DNA of 16,561 bases from positions 1 through 16,561 of the forward strand of contig CALVZZ010000025.1 in the NCBI GenBank assembly GCA_944372715.1. Direction: 5' to 3'. Below the pieces are notes generated by a model. It was not told the DNA's origin. It saw only the letters and a program-made list of their open reading frames with translations, and made no database searches. Made by a program: the position numbers and the translations under genes. Source of the stretch: an uncultured Clostridia bacterium (GTDB lineage: Bacteria; Bacillota; Clostridia; Christensenellales; UBA1242). Shown piece after piece: positions 5,350 to 12,588 of the stretch (position 1 is its first letter; each line of letters starts with the position of its first letter).

Positions 5350-8013
5350 TTACTTTTTACCACAACAATTTTTATATTTCTTACCAGAGCCACAAGGACA
5401 AGGGTCATTTCTGCCGACTTTATCCTCAGATTTTTTTGACCCTTCTACAACTTCAACAGGTTGATAAACAGGTTGCTGTTGTGCAGGCCTTTTTTCAATA
5501 TCTATTTTTGCATTCAATAAAATTGAACAGGTATCTTGTCTAATTTTATCTATCATATTATCAAACATATCAAAGCCATCTCTCTTATATGCAACAATAG
5601 GATCCTGATTACCATAAGCTCTCAAACCTATTTCATTTCTTAAAATTGTCATTTGGTCAATATGGTCAATCCACAAAGTATCAACAACTTTTAAAAGTAT
5701 ATACCTTTCAAAATCTGAATAATTTAATCCCAGCTTTTTAACTTCTTCAACTTTATCGTCATACTTAGTGTAAATTACTTTTAAAATTTTATCTATTACA
5801 TCTTGAATTTCACATTCATCAACAAACTGTTCTGTAATTAAATTTGTTCCTTTTGGGAAAAGTTTATCTTCAAGTGCATTGTTTATTGGATCAAGTTTCC
5901 ATTCAAAATATGGTTTGTTTGCATCTAAGTAATTGTTTGCAATTTCAGTTACATAATCTGGGAACATTCCCATAACTTGTTCGTGTACATCTTCGCCGTC
6001 TAAAACTTTATTTCTTTCTGTGTAGATTATTTCTCTTTGTTTATTCATTACATCGTCAAACTGTAAAACTGTTTTACGAGCTGAATAATTTTGATTTTCT
6101 ATTCTTTTTTGTGCCCTTTCAATTTGCTTTGAAAGCATTCTCATTTGTAATGGAGTGTTTTCATCCACTCTTAAAAAGAGTGCAACCTTTTTTAAATATT
6201 CTCCACCAAATCTTCTCATCAAATCATCTTCAAGAGAAACAAAGAAAATACTTGAACCAGGATCACCCTGTCTAGATGCACGACCACGAAGCTGATTATC
6301 AATACGCCTTGACTCGTGCCTTTCTGTTCCAATAATATGGAGACCACCTGCTTCTATGACTTCTTTCTTTTCTACATCTGTTATCTTTTTAAATTCATTA
6401 AAGAGTTTGTTATACTCTTCCTTTGCTGAAATTAATTTTTTATCATCTGTTGAAAGATAGGATGTTGCAAAGGAAATCTCTGACTCGTCATAACCCTTTT
6501 CTCTCATTGCTTTTGTTGCCATATGCTCAGGGTTTCCACCCAACAAAATATCCGTTCCACGACCAGCCATATTGGTTGCAATTGTGACAGCGCCCTTTCT
6601 TCCAGCTTGTGCAACAATTTCACTTTCCATTTCGTGATTTTTAGCATTTAAAACAACGTGTTTAATCTTTTCTTTTCTTAAAGCTTTGGAAAGTTCTTCA
6701 CTTTTATCAATAGTTATTGTACCAATAAGTATTGGTCTACCTGTTTCGTGAATTTCCTTTACTTCTTGCACTATTGCATTAATTTTGCCATTAACAGTTG
6801 TATAAACAATATCAGTTTCATCTTTTCTAATGTTTGGCTTGTTTGTTGGAATTGTAACAACATCCAACTTATATATACCATTAAATTCAGCTTCTTCCGT
6901 CTTTGCAGTACCTGTCATACCACTAAGTTTGTTGTACAGACGAAAATAATTTTGAAAAGTTATAGTTGCAAGGGTTTTATTTTCATCTCTTATTTTAACC
7001 CCTTCCTTTGCTTCAATTGCTTGATGAAGTCCATCAGAATATCTCCTGCCTGACATCAAACGACCTGTAAACTCATCTACTATAATAATTTCATCGTCTT
7101 TTACAATATAATTTTCATCTACTTTCATTATATAATTTGCCTTTAACGCATTCATAATATGATGGTTTAATTCAAGACAATTTACATCTGAAAGATTTTC
7201 TACATTATAAAATTTTTCAGCCTTTGCCGTACCACTTTCAGTTAAGTGTATACTTTTTTGTTTTGGTTCTATTTCATAATCTTCATCAGCCTTCAAAGTC
7301 TTAGCAAATTTTTGTGCAGTGTAATATGCTTCGCTTGATTTCATTCCTCTTCCACTTATGATGAGAGGTGTTCTTGCTTCATCAATTAAAATGCTATCAA
7401 CTTCGTCCACGATTGCAAAATAATGCCCCCTTTGAACACGATTATCTTTTTTAACAACCATATTATCTCTTAAATAATCAAAGCCAAGTTCATTATTTGT
7501 TGCATATGTGATATCGCAATTATATGCTTCCCTTTTTTTATGGTCTTCCATTCCACTTACAGCCACACCAACAGTCAAGCCTAAAAATCTGTGAACTTTT
7601 CCCATCCATTCAGCATCACGCTTTGCCAAATACTCGTTTACTGTAACAACATGAACCCCTTTTCCTGCAAGCGCATTCAAATAAGCTGGAAGGGTTGCAA
7701 CCAATGTTTTTCCTTCACCTGTTGCCATTTCTGCAATTCTTCCCTGATGAAGTGCAATTCCACCCATAATTTGTACAGGAAAATGTCTCATATTTAAAAC
7801 TCTTGATGCAGCTTCTCTGACAACAGCATAAGCATCTGGTAAAATGTCATTGAGTGTTTCTCCATCAGCAAGACGCTTTTTTAAAATTTCCGTCATAGCT
7901 TTTAATTCTTGATCAGTTTTAGCTTTATAAAATTCTTCTTTTTCTAAGACCTTATCTGCAATCTTTTTTAATTTTTTTAAACTTGATTTGTTTTGTGAAG
8001 TAAAAATGCCCAT
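5350..8013 (-). CDS. secA: Protein translocase ATPase SecA
   Basis: This is the full-length preprotein translocase motor (887 residues), which drives secretory proteins through SecYEG at the membrane by ATP hydrolysis. Walker A is MATGEGKT (96-103), and the DEAD-type Walker B is VDEVDSILIDEARTP (202-216). Later come the SGMTGTAKTE and NMAGRGTDILLGGNP motifs and IGTERHESRRIDNQLRGRASRQGDPGS (helicase motif VI region). The extreme C-terminus is the zinc-binding SecB/ribosome tail, with C872, C874, C883 and C884. I place the start at ATG 8013 (MGIFTSQ), which has GGAG 6 bases upstream and fits normal SecA N-termini. An ATG at 8025 and a longer frame to 8103 are also open, but the latter would run through the upstream terminator. 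The exported protein of unknown function and a terminator lie upstream. Confidence 0.98.
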   Translation of the reverse strand: MGIFTSQNKSSLKKLKKIADKVLEKEEFYKAKTDQELKAMTEILKKRLADGETLNDILPDAYAVVREAASRVLNMRHFPVQIMGGIALHQGRIAEMATGEGKTLVATLPAYLNALAGKGVHVVTVNEYLAKRDAEWMGKVHRFLGLTVGVAVSGMEDHKKREAYNCDITYATNNELGFDYLRDNMVVKKDNRVQRGHYFAIVDEVDSILIDEARTPLIISGRGMKSSEAYYTAQKFAKTLKADEDYEIEPKQKSIHLTESGTAKAEKFYNVENLSDVNCLELNHHIMNALKANYIMKVDENYIVKDDEIIIVDEFTGRLMSGRRYSDGLHQAIEAKEGVKIRDENKTLATITFQNYFRLYNKLSGMTGTAKTEEAEFNGIYKLDVVTIPTNKPNIRKDETDIVYTTVNGKINAIVQEVKEIHETGRPILIGTITIDKSEELSKALRKEKIKHVVLNAKNHEMESEIVAQAGRKGAVTIATNMAGRGTDILLGGNPEHMATKAMREKGYDESEISFATSYLSTDDKKLISAKEEYNKLFNEFKKITDVEKKEVIEAGGLHIIGTERHESRRIDNQLRGRASRQGDPGSSIFFVSLEDDLMRRFGGEYLKKVALFLRVDENTPLQMRMLSKQIERAQKRIENQNYSARKTVLQFDDVMNKQREIIYTERNKVLDGEDVHEQVMGMFPDYVTEIANNYLDANKPYFEWKLDPINNALEDKLFPKGTNLITEQFVDECEIQDVIDKILKVIYTKYDDKVEEVKKLGLNYSDFERYILLKVVDTLWIDHIDQMTILRNEIGLRAYGNQDPIVAYKRDGFDMFDNMIDKIRQDTCSILLNAKIDIEKRPAQQQPVYQPVEVVEGSKKSEDKVGRNDPCPCGSGKKYKNCCGKK

Positions 8014-8050
8014 ACAATTCTCCATATTAAGATTTTTAACTAAATATATA

Positions 8051-8090
8051 ATAAAAATAAAAAAAAAGCAAACAAAATTTTGTCTGCTTT
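8051..8090 (-). terminator. Terminator between the exported-protein gene and secA
   Basis: A 13-bp palindrome (8065-8077 with 8078-8090, one G-U pair, core GCAGACAAAATTTTGTTTGC on the minus strand) is followed by a run of nine T and more T-rich sequence. It starts 6 bases after the stop codon at 8097. Confidence 0.87.
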
Positions 8091-8096
8091 TGATAT

Positions 8097-8711
8097 TTAA
8101 CAAATAAAACTCATTTGTATACTTTCGTTAATTGTAAATGAAGAGCTTGTAGATGCCAACCTGTAAGAAACAGTAATTGTTTCTGTTTGCTCTGGCTCAA
8201 TTACAATTGTTACAGAAAATATATTTGAATCTAATTCCAAACCATCTTGAGAGAGCATTGAACTTTTTACTTCAACAGGTTCATAATTTTTATAACTTAC
8301 TTTTGTTATAAATTTTTGATTTTGCGAACCATCATATGCAAGGCCACTAATTTTTAATGTTAAAGATTTTGTTCCTATGTTTTTTATTGTATAATTTGAA
8401 ACATATTCTGTTTCCGTATCTTCAAAAACAATATCTGGTGGGGCTTGAATTGTTTGATAAGTATTTTCTCCCGTTGAAACTGCTTCATCTTTGTTTGGCT
8501 CGCCTGTTTCTTTTTCTGTTTTAAACTCCACACTTTGTTCAGACCAATCATAAGTTATGCTTGTTTCGAACATAGCTCCATTTATCACTTCAAAGCTTAT
8601 ATTGTTCTTTACTTCATTTCCACGAGATAAGATAACATATACCCCAAATCCCGTTACTATTAATAATACAGCTAAAACGATTATTGATTTTACAATTTTT
8701 TTTGTAACCAT
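8097..8711 (-). CDS. Exported or membrane-anchored protein of unknown function
   Basis: This 204-residue protein is not recognised as a named family. Residues 1-7 are basic and a single hydrophobic segment follows (about 8-29, IIVLAVLLIVTGFGVYVIL), so the rest should lie outside the membrane. The exported part (30-204) is acidic and Ser/Thr-rich, has a polar linker at about 65-88 and no cysteine until the last residue. Its end alternates beta strands (YVSNYTIKNIGTKSLTLKISG, FSVTIVIEPEQTETITVSYRLA). This recalls beta-sandwich secreted proteins of the TasA/camelysin kind, but the match is only in style. AAAGGA precedes the ATG by 7 bases, a promoter may lie at 8729-8757, and the gene is closed off from secA by a strong terminator. 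A C-terminal Cys as last residue is unusual for an exported protein. Confidence 0.82.
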   Translation of the reverse strand: MVTKKIVKSIIVLAVLLIVTGFGVYVILSRGNEVKNNISFEVINGAMFETSITYDWSEQSVEFKTEKETGEPNKDEAVSTGENTYQTIQAPPDIVFEDTETEYVSNYTIKNIGTKSLTLKISGLAYDGSQNQKFITKVSYKNYEPVEVKSSMLSQDGLELDSNIFSVTIVIEPEQTETITVSYRLASTSSSFTINESIQMSFIC

Positions 8712-8728
8712 AATTTTTCCTTTTAGGT

Positions 8729-8757
8729 ATTTTACTAAAAAAATAATTTTATTACAA
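8729..8757 (-). promoter_or_regulatory. Possible promoter of the exported-protein gene
   Basis: On the minus strand, TTGTAA (8752-8757) and TAAAAT (8729-8734) are 17 bases apart, with AAAGGA and the ATG at 8711 downstream. The sequence here is very A+T-rich, so a chance match is possible. Co-transcription with the upstream glycosyltransferase gene is the alternative. Confidence 0.4.
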
Positions 8758-8770
8758 GCAAATTTAATAT

Positions 8771-9913
8771 TTATTTTTTTACGCTATTAAAATATGATAT
8801 TTCATCTTTAAACATTTGAATCATTTTGTCTATACATTTATCTATTTTAAATTGTTTTGAAAATTCAATATATTTTTTTGAAAATTGTTTTTTTAACTCA
8901 GGATTTTCAATCCAATAATCAATCTTTTTAGATAAATCTTTGCTATCTCCATTTGCAAATAAATTATTGTAAGAAAGTGCAAACTGTCCTGTCGCAGATT
9001 TTTTACTATTTGAAATTATCGGCACAAGTCCACAAGCAATTGCTTCTAAGCAAGAAATAGATTCAACTTCTATTTCGCTAGGATGCACATATAGGTCGGA
9101 ATAGTTTATAACATCAACAAGCTCACAAGAGCTATAAAAGTTAAAGGTTACATCAATATTGTTTTTTGTTGCAAAGTTTTCTAACATTTTTTTATCTGGC
9201 CCCTTACCTGCAAAAATTAAATGAATTTTATCCTTGTACTTTGATAATTTTACTGCATTCAAAAGAGTTTTGTGTCTTTTACCCTTTGAATATCTTGCCG
9301 TATATAAAATAATAAACTTATCTTTCAAAGCTTCTGGTTTATTTATTATCTTTTTTTGAAAGATGTCTGACACCCCATTAGAGATAATATAATTGAATTT
9401 TTTGTAGTTATGTTTTTTTAATTCCTTTGCAATATACATTGTTGGACAATGAATTCTATTACATTTACAATATAATTTTTTGTAAAATCTTTTATAAAGG
9501 TATGAGTTAAAAATTTCAAAATTTTGTAATCCAAGTTGCCCTGTTATAACTTCTGGTGGACAATGAAATGCTGTTGTGAAAGGCTTGCCAAATTTTATAC
9601 ACAATTTGGAAGCAAGTATACCCGTTTTAAACGGTAAAACAATATGCACAATATCGCTTTCTTTTATTGCATCAATCATTAACCTTTCATCTGGTTTTGC
9701 TAGTTCAACTCCATTTTTGATATAAATAAATTTGTCTAGAATTCCAAAATTTCTTCTTTTCAGCGTTATATAATTTTCTTTGCTAGAAACAAAAGTTGAT
9801 ATTACTTTCACTTTATGATTTCTTTTTTCTAATCCATCAATTAATCTTTTTATTGTTATAGTTGTTCCATTATTTTGTTCGCCAAAAACATCAGAAACTA
9901 TTGTTACTTTCAT
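8771..9913 (-). CDS. Family 4 (GT-B) glycosyltransferase
   Basis: This 380-residue, retaining-type glycosyltransferase has two Rossmann-like halves. The N-terminal acceptor half begins MKVTIVSDVFGEQNNGTTITIKRL, with the GLEKRNHKVKVIS helix-strand typical of GT4 enzymes. HCPP (117-120) and SNGV (178-181) follow. The nucleotide-sugar half starts at about 200 (ILYTARYSKGKRHKTLL, IFAGKGPDKKML). The EX7E motif is present as E282 and E290 in PSEIEVESISCLEAIACG. There is no signal peptide, so it acts at the cytoplasmic face. The overall pattern resembles diacylglycerol glucosyltransferases and other envelope glycan enzymes of Bacillota, but donor and acceptor cannot be fixed. AAAAGGA stands 6 bases upstream of the ATG. 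It is divergent from the RimK-like gene. Confidence 0.9.
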   Translation of the reverse strand: MKVTIVSDVFGEQNNGTTITIKRLIDGLEKRNHKVKVISTFVSSKENYITLKRRNFGILDKFIYIKNGVELAKPDERLMIDAIKESDIVHIVLPFKTGILASKLCIKFGKPFTTAFHCPPEVITGQLGLQNFEIFNSYLYKRFYKKLYCKCNRIHCPTMYIAKELKKHNYKKFNYIISNGVSDIFQKKIINKPEALKDKFIILYTARYSKGKRHKTLLNAVKLSKYKDKIHLIFAGKGPDKKMLENFATKNNIDVTFNFYSSCELVDVINYSDLYVHPSEIEVESISCLEAIACGLVPIISNSKKSATGQFALSYNNLFANGDSKDLSKKIDYWIENPELKKQFSKKYIEFSKQFKIDKCIDKMIQMFKDEISYFNSVKK

Positions 9914-10007
9914 TAAAAATCCTTTTTATATTTAAAGTTGATTTTTAATAATTATTCCCTTTATTTTTTAATTTTAAAATCCACAAATTAATCTTTTAAA
10001 GATATTA

Positions 10008-10036
10008 TTGTGTTTATGTTTTTTTTGTGATAAAAT
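10008..10036 (+). promoter_or_regulatory. Extended -10 promoter of the RimK-like gene, leaderless geometry
   Basis: TGATAAAAT (TG extension, -10 at 10031-10036) ends 6 bases before the ATG at 10043. A weak -35 (TTGTGT, 10008-10013) lies 17 bases upstream. No Shine-Dalgarno is present. Confidence 0.5.
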
Positions 10037-10042
10037 AAAACT

Positions 10043-10918
10043 ATGAAAAAAGCGTTAATTATTTATGATGCAAATTGTGATGAAAAAAACTTTGAAGCTC
10101 AAACAAAGCTTTTGTTTGATGCTTCAAAAAAGTTGGGCATAAGTTTAACAACAAAATCTAACATAGAGATTTATACAATTTTAAACAACAATAAAGTTAA
10201 AAGCTTTGATTCCTATGCGAGCTATGATTTTGCTCTATTTCTTGATGATGATGTTTGGCTTGCAAGAAATTTAGAGCTATTGGGATTAAAAGTTTTTAAT
10301 AATTCAAGAGCTATTGACCTTTGTGAAAACTGTGCAAATATGTATCAACAATTAATCAAGTATGGTGTTAATATACCCAAAACAGTTATTCTTCCAGCAA
10401 ATATTGATTATGTCCCAAATTTGATTAGACCCTTCATTGACCAAGCTATAAACGATTTAGGTCTTCCTATAATAATTAAACAATGGTTTGGAGATTTAGG
10501 AAAAGGTGTTTTTTTAGCAAAAACAAGAGAACAAGCATATGAAATTGTAGATAAATTTGAAGGAAAAGAACTTTTATTGCAAGAGTTTATTTCAGAAGCA
10601 AGTGGAACTGATATAAGAATGTATGTTGTAAAAAATAAGGTTTTAGCTTCACTTAGAAGAACAGCAGGCAAAGAAGATTTTAGAAGCAACATAAATTTTG
10701 GTGGGGTTATGGAAAGACATATCCCAACATACATTGAACAGGAATTGGCTATTGATGCTTGTAAAGCAGTTGGCTGCGAATTTGGAATTGTAGATATTTT
10801 AAAAAGCATTAATGGTCCTGTGGTTTGTGAAGTTAACACAAGTGCAAACATACAGTATTTTGCCGAAGTCTCAAACATAAATATTGCTGAATATATTTTA
10901 AAAGCTTGTAAAAAGTGA
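10043..10918 (+). CDS. RimK-type ATP-grasp ligase
   Basis: This 291-residue protein belongs to the ATP-grasp superfamily and is closest in motif to RimK, which adds glutamate to protein or peptide acceptors. The N-terminal domain (1-90) is variable. The ATP-grasp fold shows IIIKQWFGDLGKGV (143-156), LLLQEFISEASGTDIRMYVV (residues 178-197), the RimK-like basic loop RRTAGKEDFRSNINFGG (205-221) and the metal-binding end GIVDI and CEVNTSANI, with likely Mg ligands D251, E263 and N265. ATP-dependent carboxylate-amine ligation is therefore well supported. The acceptor (ribosomal protein S6, a poly-glutamate tail, or another small molecule) cannot be decided. It starts without a Shine-Dalgarno and is followed by a separately promoted membrane protein gene. 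Confidence 0.87.
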   Translation: MKKALIIYDANCDEKNFEAQTKLLFDASKKLGISLTTKSNIEIYTILNNNKVKSFDSYASYDFALFLDDDVWLARNLELLGLKVFNNSRAIDLCENCANMYQQLIKYGVNIPKTVILPANIDYVPNLIRPFIDQAINDLGLPIIIKQWFGDLGKGVFLAKTREQAYEIVDKFEGKELLLQEFISEASGTDIRMYVVKNKVLASLRRTAGKEDFRSNINFGGVMERHIPTYIEQELAIDACKAVGCEFGIVDILKSINGPVVCEVNTSANIQYFAEVSNINIAEYILKACKK

Positions 10919-10926
10919 GTTTTTGT

Positions 10927-10955
10927 TTGACAAAAATTTCCACTATTGCTAGCAT
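10927..10955 (+). promoter_or_regulatory. Promoter of the two-helix membrane protein gene, leaderless geometry
   Basis: A perfect TTGACA (10927-10932), a 17-base spacer and TAGCAT (10950-10955) with a TG extension (TGCTAGCAT) end exactly 6 bases before the ATG at 10962. No ribosome-binding site is seen. The -35 box begins 9 bases past the RimK-like stop. Confidence 0.65.
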
Positions 10956-10961
10956 ACTGTT

Positions 10962-11468
10962 ATGAAAAAAAATAAAGTCAAAACTGAAACTGCAACTATA
11001 AAATTCCAATCTATTGATGATGTATATTCAAAATATTCCACCGATAAACATAAAGTTTTAGACAATAATGCAAGTACATTTATAAGTGAAAGTTTTAAAG
11101 ATATGCAAACAAAAAGTAAAAAAGTTCTTGAAATATATCTTGAAAAACCTTGTACAGACAAAGAAAAGAGTGAATGCAAATCTGTTATAAGAAAATACTA
11201 TAAAAATGACTATAATGATTACAAGGAAGAAAATGTAAAACTTGCAATTGTATCTTTTATTCTGCTTTTTATAGGTGTTGCCTTCATAATCTCCTTAGCT
11301 TTTTTAAATTCTATATCCACACCTTACACTATTACAATCATCTTAGAAATCATCGCCTGGGTTTTTATCTGGGAATTTGTAGATGTCTTTGTTTTTGCCC
11401 GATTTACTAATCATATTAAAATGAATAAAATAAAACAAATAATTGATTGCGAAATTGTTTTTAAGTAA
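10962..11468 (+). CDS. Unknown two-helix membrane protein
   Basis: This 168-residue protein has no family I recognise. Residues 1-92 are hydrophilic and Lys/Asp/Glu-rich with helical character (SFKDMQTKSKKVLEIYLEK, then ECKSVIRKYYKNDYNDYKEE). Two hydrophobic helices follow at about 94-114 and 123-147, the second rich in aromatics (IIAWVFIWEFVDVFVFARF). A short basic tail (148-168) ends the protein. This makes a cytoplasmic N-terminal domain with a membrane hairpin, C-terminus inside, the likeliest topology. It has its own promoter and no Shine-Dalgarno. It lies between the RimK-like gene and the SPFH operon, about 90 bases from the latter, with no clear terminator between. A link to membrane maintenance is guesswork from position. 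Confidence 0.75.
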   Translation: MKKNKVKTETATIKFQSIDDVYSKYSTDKHKVLDNNASTFISESFKDMQTKSKKVLEIYLEKPCTDKEKSECKSVIRKYYKNDYNDYKEENVKLAIVSFILLFIGVAFIISLAFLNSISTPYTITIILEIIAWVFIWEFVDVFVFARFTNHIKMNKIKQIIDCEIVFK

Positions 11469-11476
11469 AAAAATTA

Positions 11477-11503
11477 ACTTGATAAAGATATTTACTTGAT
11501 AAA
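11477..11503. repeat. Direct repeat upstream of the SPFH operon
   Basis: ACTTGATAAA occurs twice (11477-11486 and 11494-11503), 17 bases apart. The second copy contains the predicted -35 box of the SPFH operon promoter. The spacing is not a whole number of helical turns, so use as an operator is only a possibility. Confidence 0.5.
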
Positions 11504-11525
11504 AAAGTAAGAATTATGATATTAT
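11496..11525 (+). promoter_or_regulatory. Probable promoter of the SPFH / zinc-ribbon operon
   Basis: TTGATA (11496-11501), an 18-base spacer and TATTAT (11520-11525) with a TG extension (TGATATTAT) precede an approximately 25-base leader containing AAGGAG. A TATAAA further down (11533-11538) is an alternative -10 without a good -35. Confidence 0.5.
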
Positions 11526-11556
11526 TTTGCTGTATAAAACATAATAAGGAGAAATT

Positions 11557-12588
11557 ATGGGGATTTTAAAAAACATTGAATGGACAGACTCTTCAAGCGA
11601 TTTAATTATTTGGAAATACCCAATTGGTAAAGACCAAGTAAATAAGGGCTCAGCTTTAACAGTAAGAGAAAGTCAAGTTGCAATTTTTGTGGACAAAGGA
11701 AGACTTGCAGATGTTTTTTTACCAGGCTTTTACAAATTAGACACACAAAACTTGCCCGTTTTAACAAAATTAATGTCTTGGAAATATGGTTTTGAAACAC
11801 CTTTCAAATCCGATATTTATTTTGTAAACACAAAACAATTTACAAATCAAAAATGGGGAACATCTAATCCTATTTTGGTTAGAGACAAGGATTATGGCGC
11901 TGTTAGAATAAGAGGCTTTGGAACTTTTTCATTTAAAGTTGATGATGCTTTTGTATTTATGCAAAATTTGAGTGGAACAAACACAAATTTTGAAACAACT
12001 GATATTGTAGATTATTTACGCAGTATGGTTGTAAGCGGAATTTCCGATGTGATTGGAGAAAGTAAAATACCTGTTCTAGATATGGCTGGAAATTTACAAG
12101 AACTTTCTGCCGTTGTTGAAAACAAAATGATTCAAGACTTTAAGAGCATTGGTTTGAAACTTACAAATTTTGTTTTTGAAAGCTTTTCATTGCCAGAAGA
12201 AATTGAAAAAGCACTTGATAAAAACACATCTCTTGGCATTTTTAGAAATAATATGGATGTGTACACTCAAATTGAAACTTTGGAAGCTATGAAAGAAGCT
12301 GCAAAAAATCCCGGAGCAGCTGGTGGAACAATGGGTGCTGGAATGGGTATTGGCTTAGGAATGGGAATGGGAAACATTTTTGCAAACAACTTGCAAAATA
12401 TGAATACAAATTTAAACAAGCAACAACCTTCAACAAAATCCTGTCCAAACTGTAATGCAGTTTTACACAATAATCCGAAATTTTGTCCAAATTGTGGACA
12501 TAGTTTGAAAAATGTTTGTCCAGATTGTGGTGCAGAAGTTAAAGCATCAGCAAAGTTTTGCCCAGAATGTGGGAGAAAATTAAAATGA
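11557..12588 (+). CDS. YdjI-like SPFH-domain protein with two C-terminal zinc ribbons
   Basis: This 343-residue protein matches the YdjI type, often labelled 'virion core protein' in databases. An SPFH domain spans about 15-225 (VRESQVAIFVDKGRLADVFLPGFYKL, then YGAVRIRGFGTFSFKVDD). A short helix follows, then a Gly/Met-rich linker (253-273) and two zinc ribbons. The first has C296, C299, C310 and C313; the second has C321, C324, C335 and C338. There is no membrane segment, so membrane contact must be through partners. In Bacillus subtilis, YdjI is encoded with PspA, YdjG and YdjH and belongs to the envelope-stress system. Here it is the first gene, has AAGGAG 6 bases before the ATG, and its stop overlaps the YdjG-like gene by ATGA, implying translational coupling. 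No PspA is in the window. Confidence 0.88.
   Translation: MGILKNIEWTDSSSDLIIWKYPIGKDQVNKGSALTVRESQVAIFVDKGRLADVFLPGFYKLDTQNLPVLTKLMSWKYGFETPFKSDIYFVNTKQFTNQKWGTSNPILVRDKDYGAVRIRGFGTFSFKVDDAFVFMQNLSGTNTNFETTDIVDYLRSMVVSGISDVIGESKIPVLDMAGNLQELSAVVENKMIQDFKSIGLKLTNFVFESFSLPEEIEKALDKNTSLGIFRNNMDVYTQIETLEAMKEAAKNPGAAGGTMGAGMGIGLGMGMGNIFANNLQNMNTNLNKQQPSTKSCPNCNAVLHNNPKFCPNCGHSLKNVCPDCGAEVKASAKFCPECGRKLK

Noticed and set aside
5304..5408. Extension of the pseudouridine synthase frame into the secA end
   Set aside because: This stretch is the antiparallel-free shadow of the SecA tail in another frame and includes the terminator. The ATG at 5303 has AAAGGAG 3 bases upstream.
8014..8103. A longer SecA start adding about 30 residues
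   Set aside because: The extension reads through the upstream terminator and its T-tract and has low-complexity content. ATG at 8013 has a well-placed GGAG and gives a normal SecA N-terminus.
10408..10878. A 156-codon open frame on the minus strand inside the RimK-like gene
   Set aside because: It lies wholly antisense to a gene with clear ATP-grasp motifs, has no ribosome-binding site and shows no protein-like motif pattern.
12558..12584. A TTG start extending the YdjG-like protein by 9 residues
   Set aside because: The ATG at 12585 overlaps the upstream stop in the usual ATGA coupling and has GGGAG upstream; the extra residues are the zinc-ribbon region of the SPFH gene in another frame.
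12586..12588. Use of TGA as tryptophan (alternative code) because of the low GC content
   Set aside because: TGA closes several frames at sensible ends (RimK-like, SPFH, YdjG-like), tryptophan is written TGG throughout, and a sporulation gene argues against a Mollicutes-type code.
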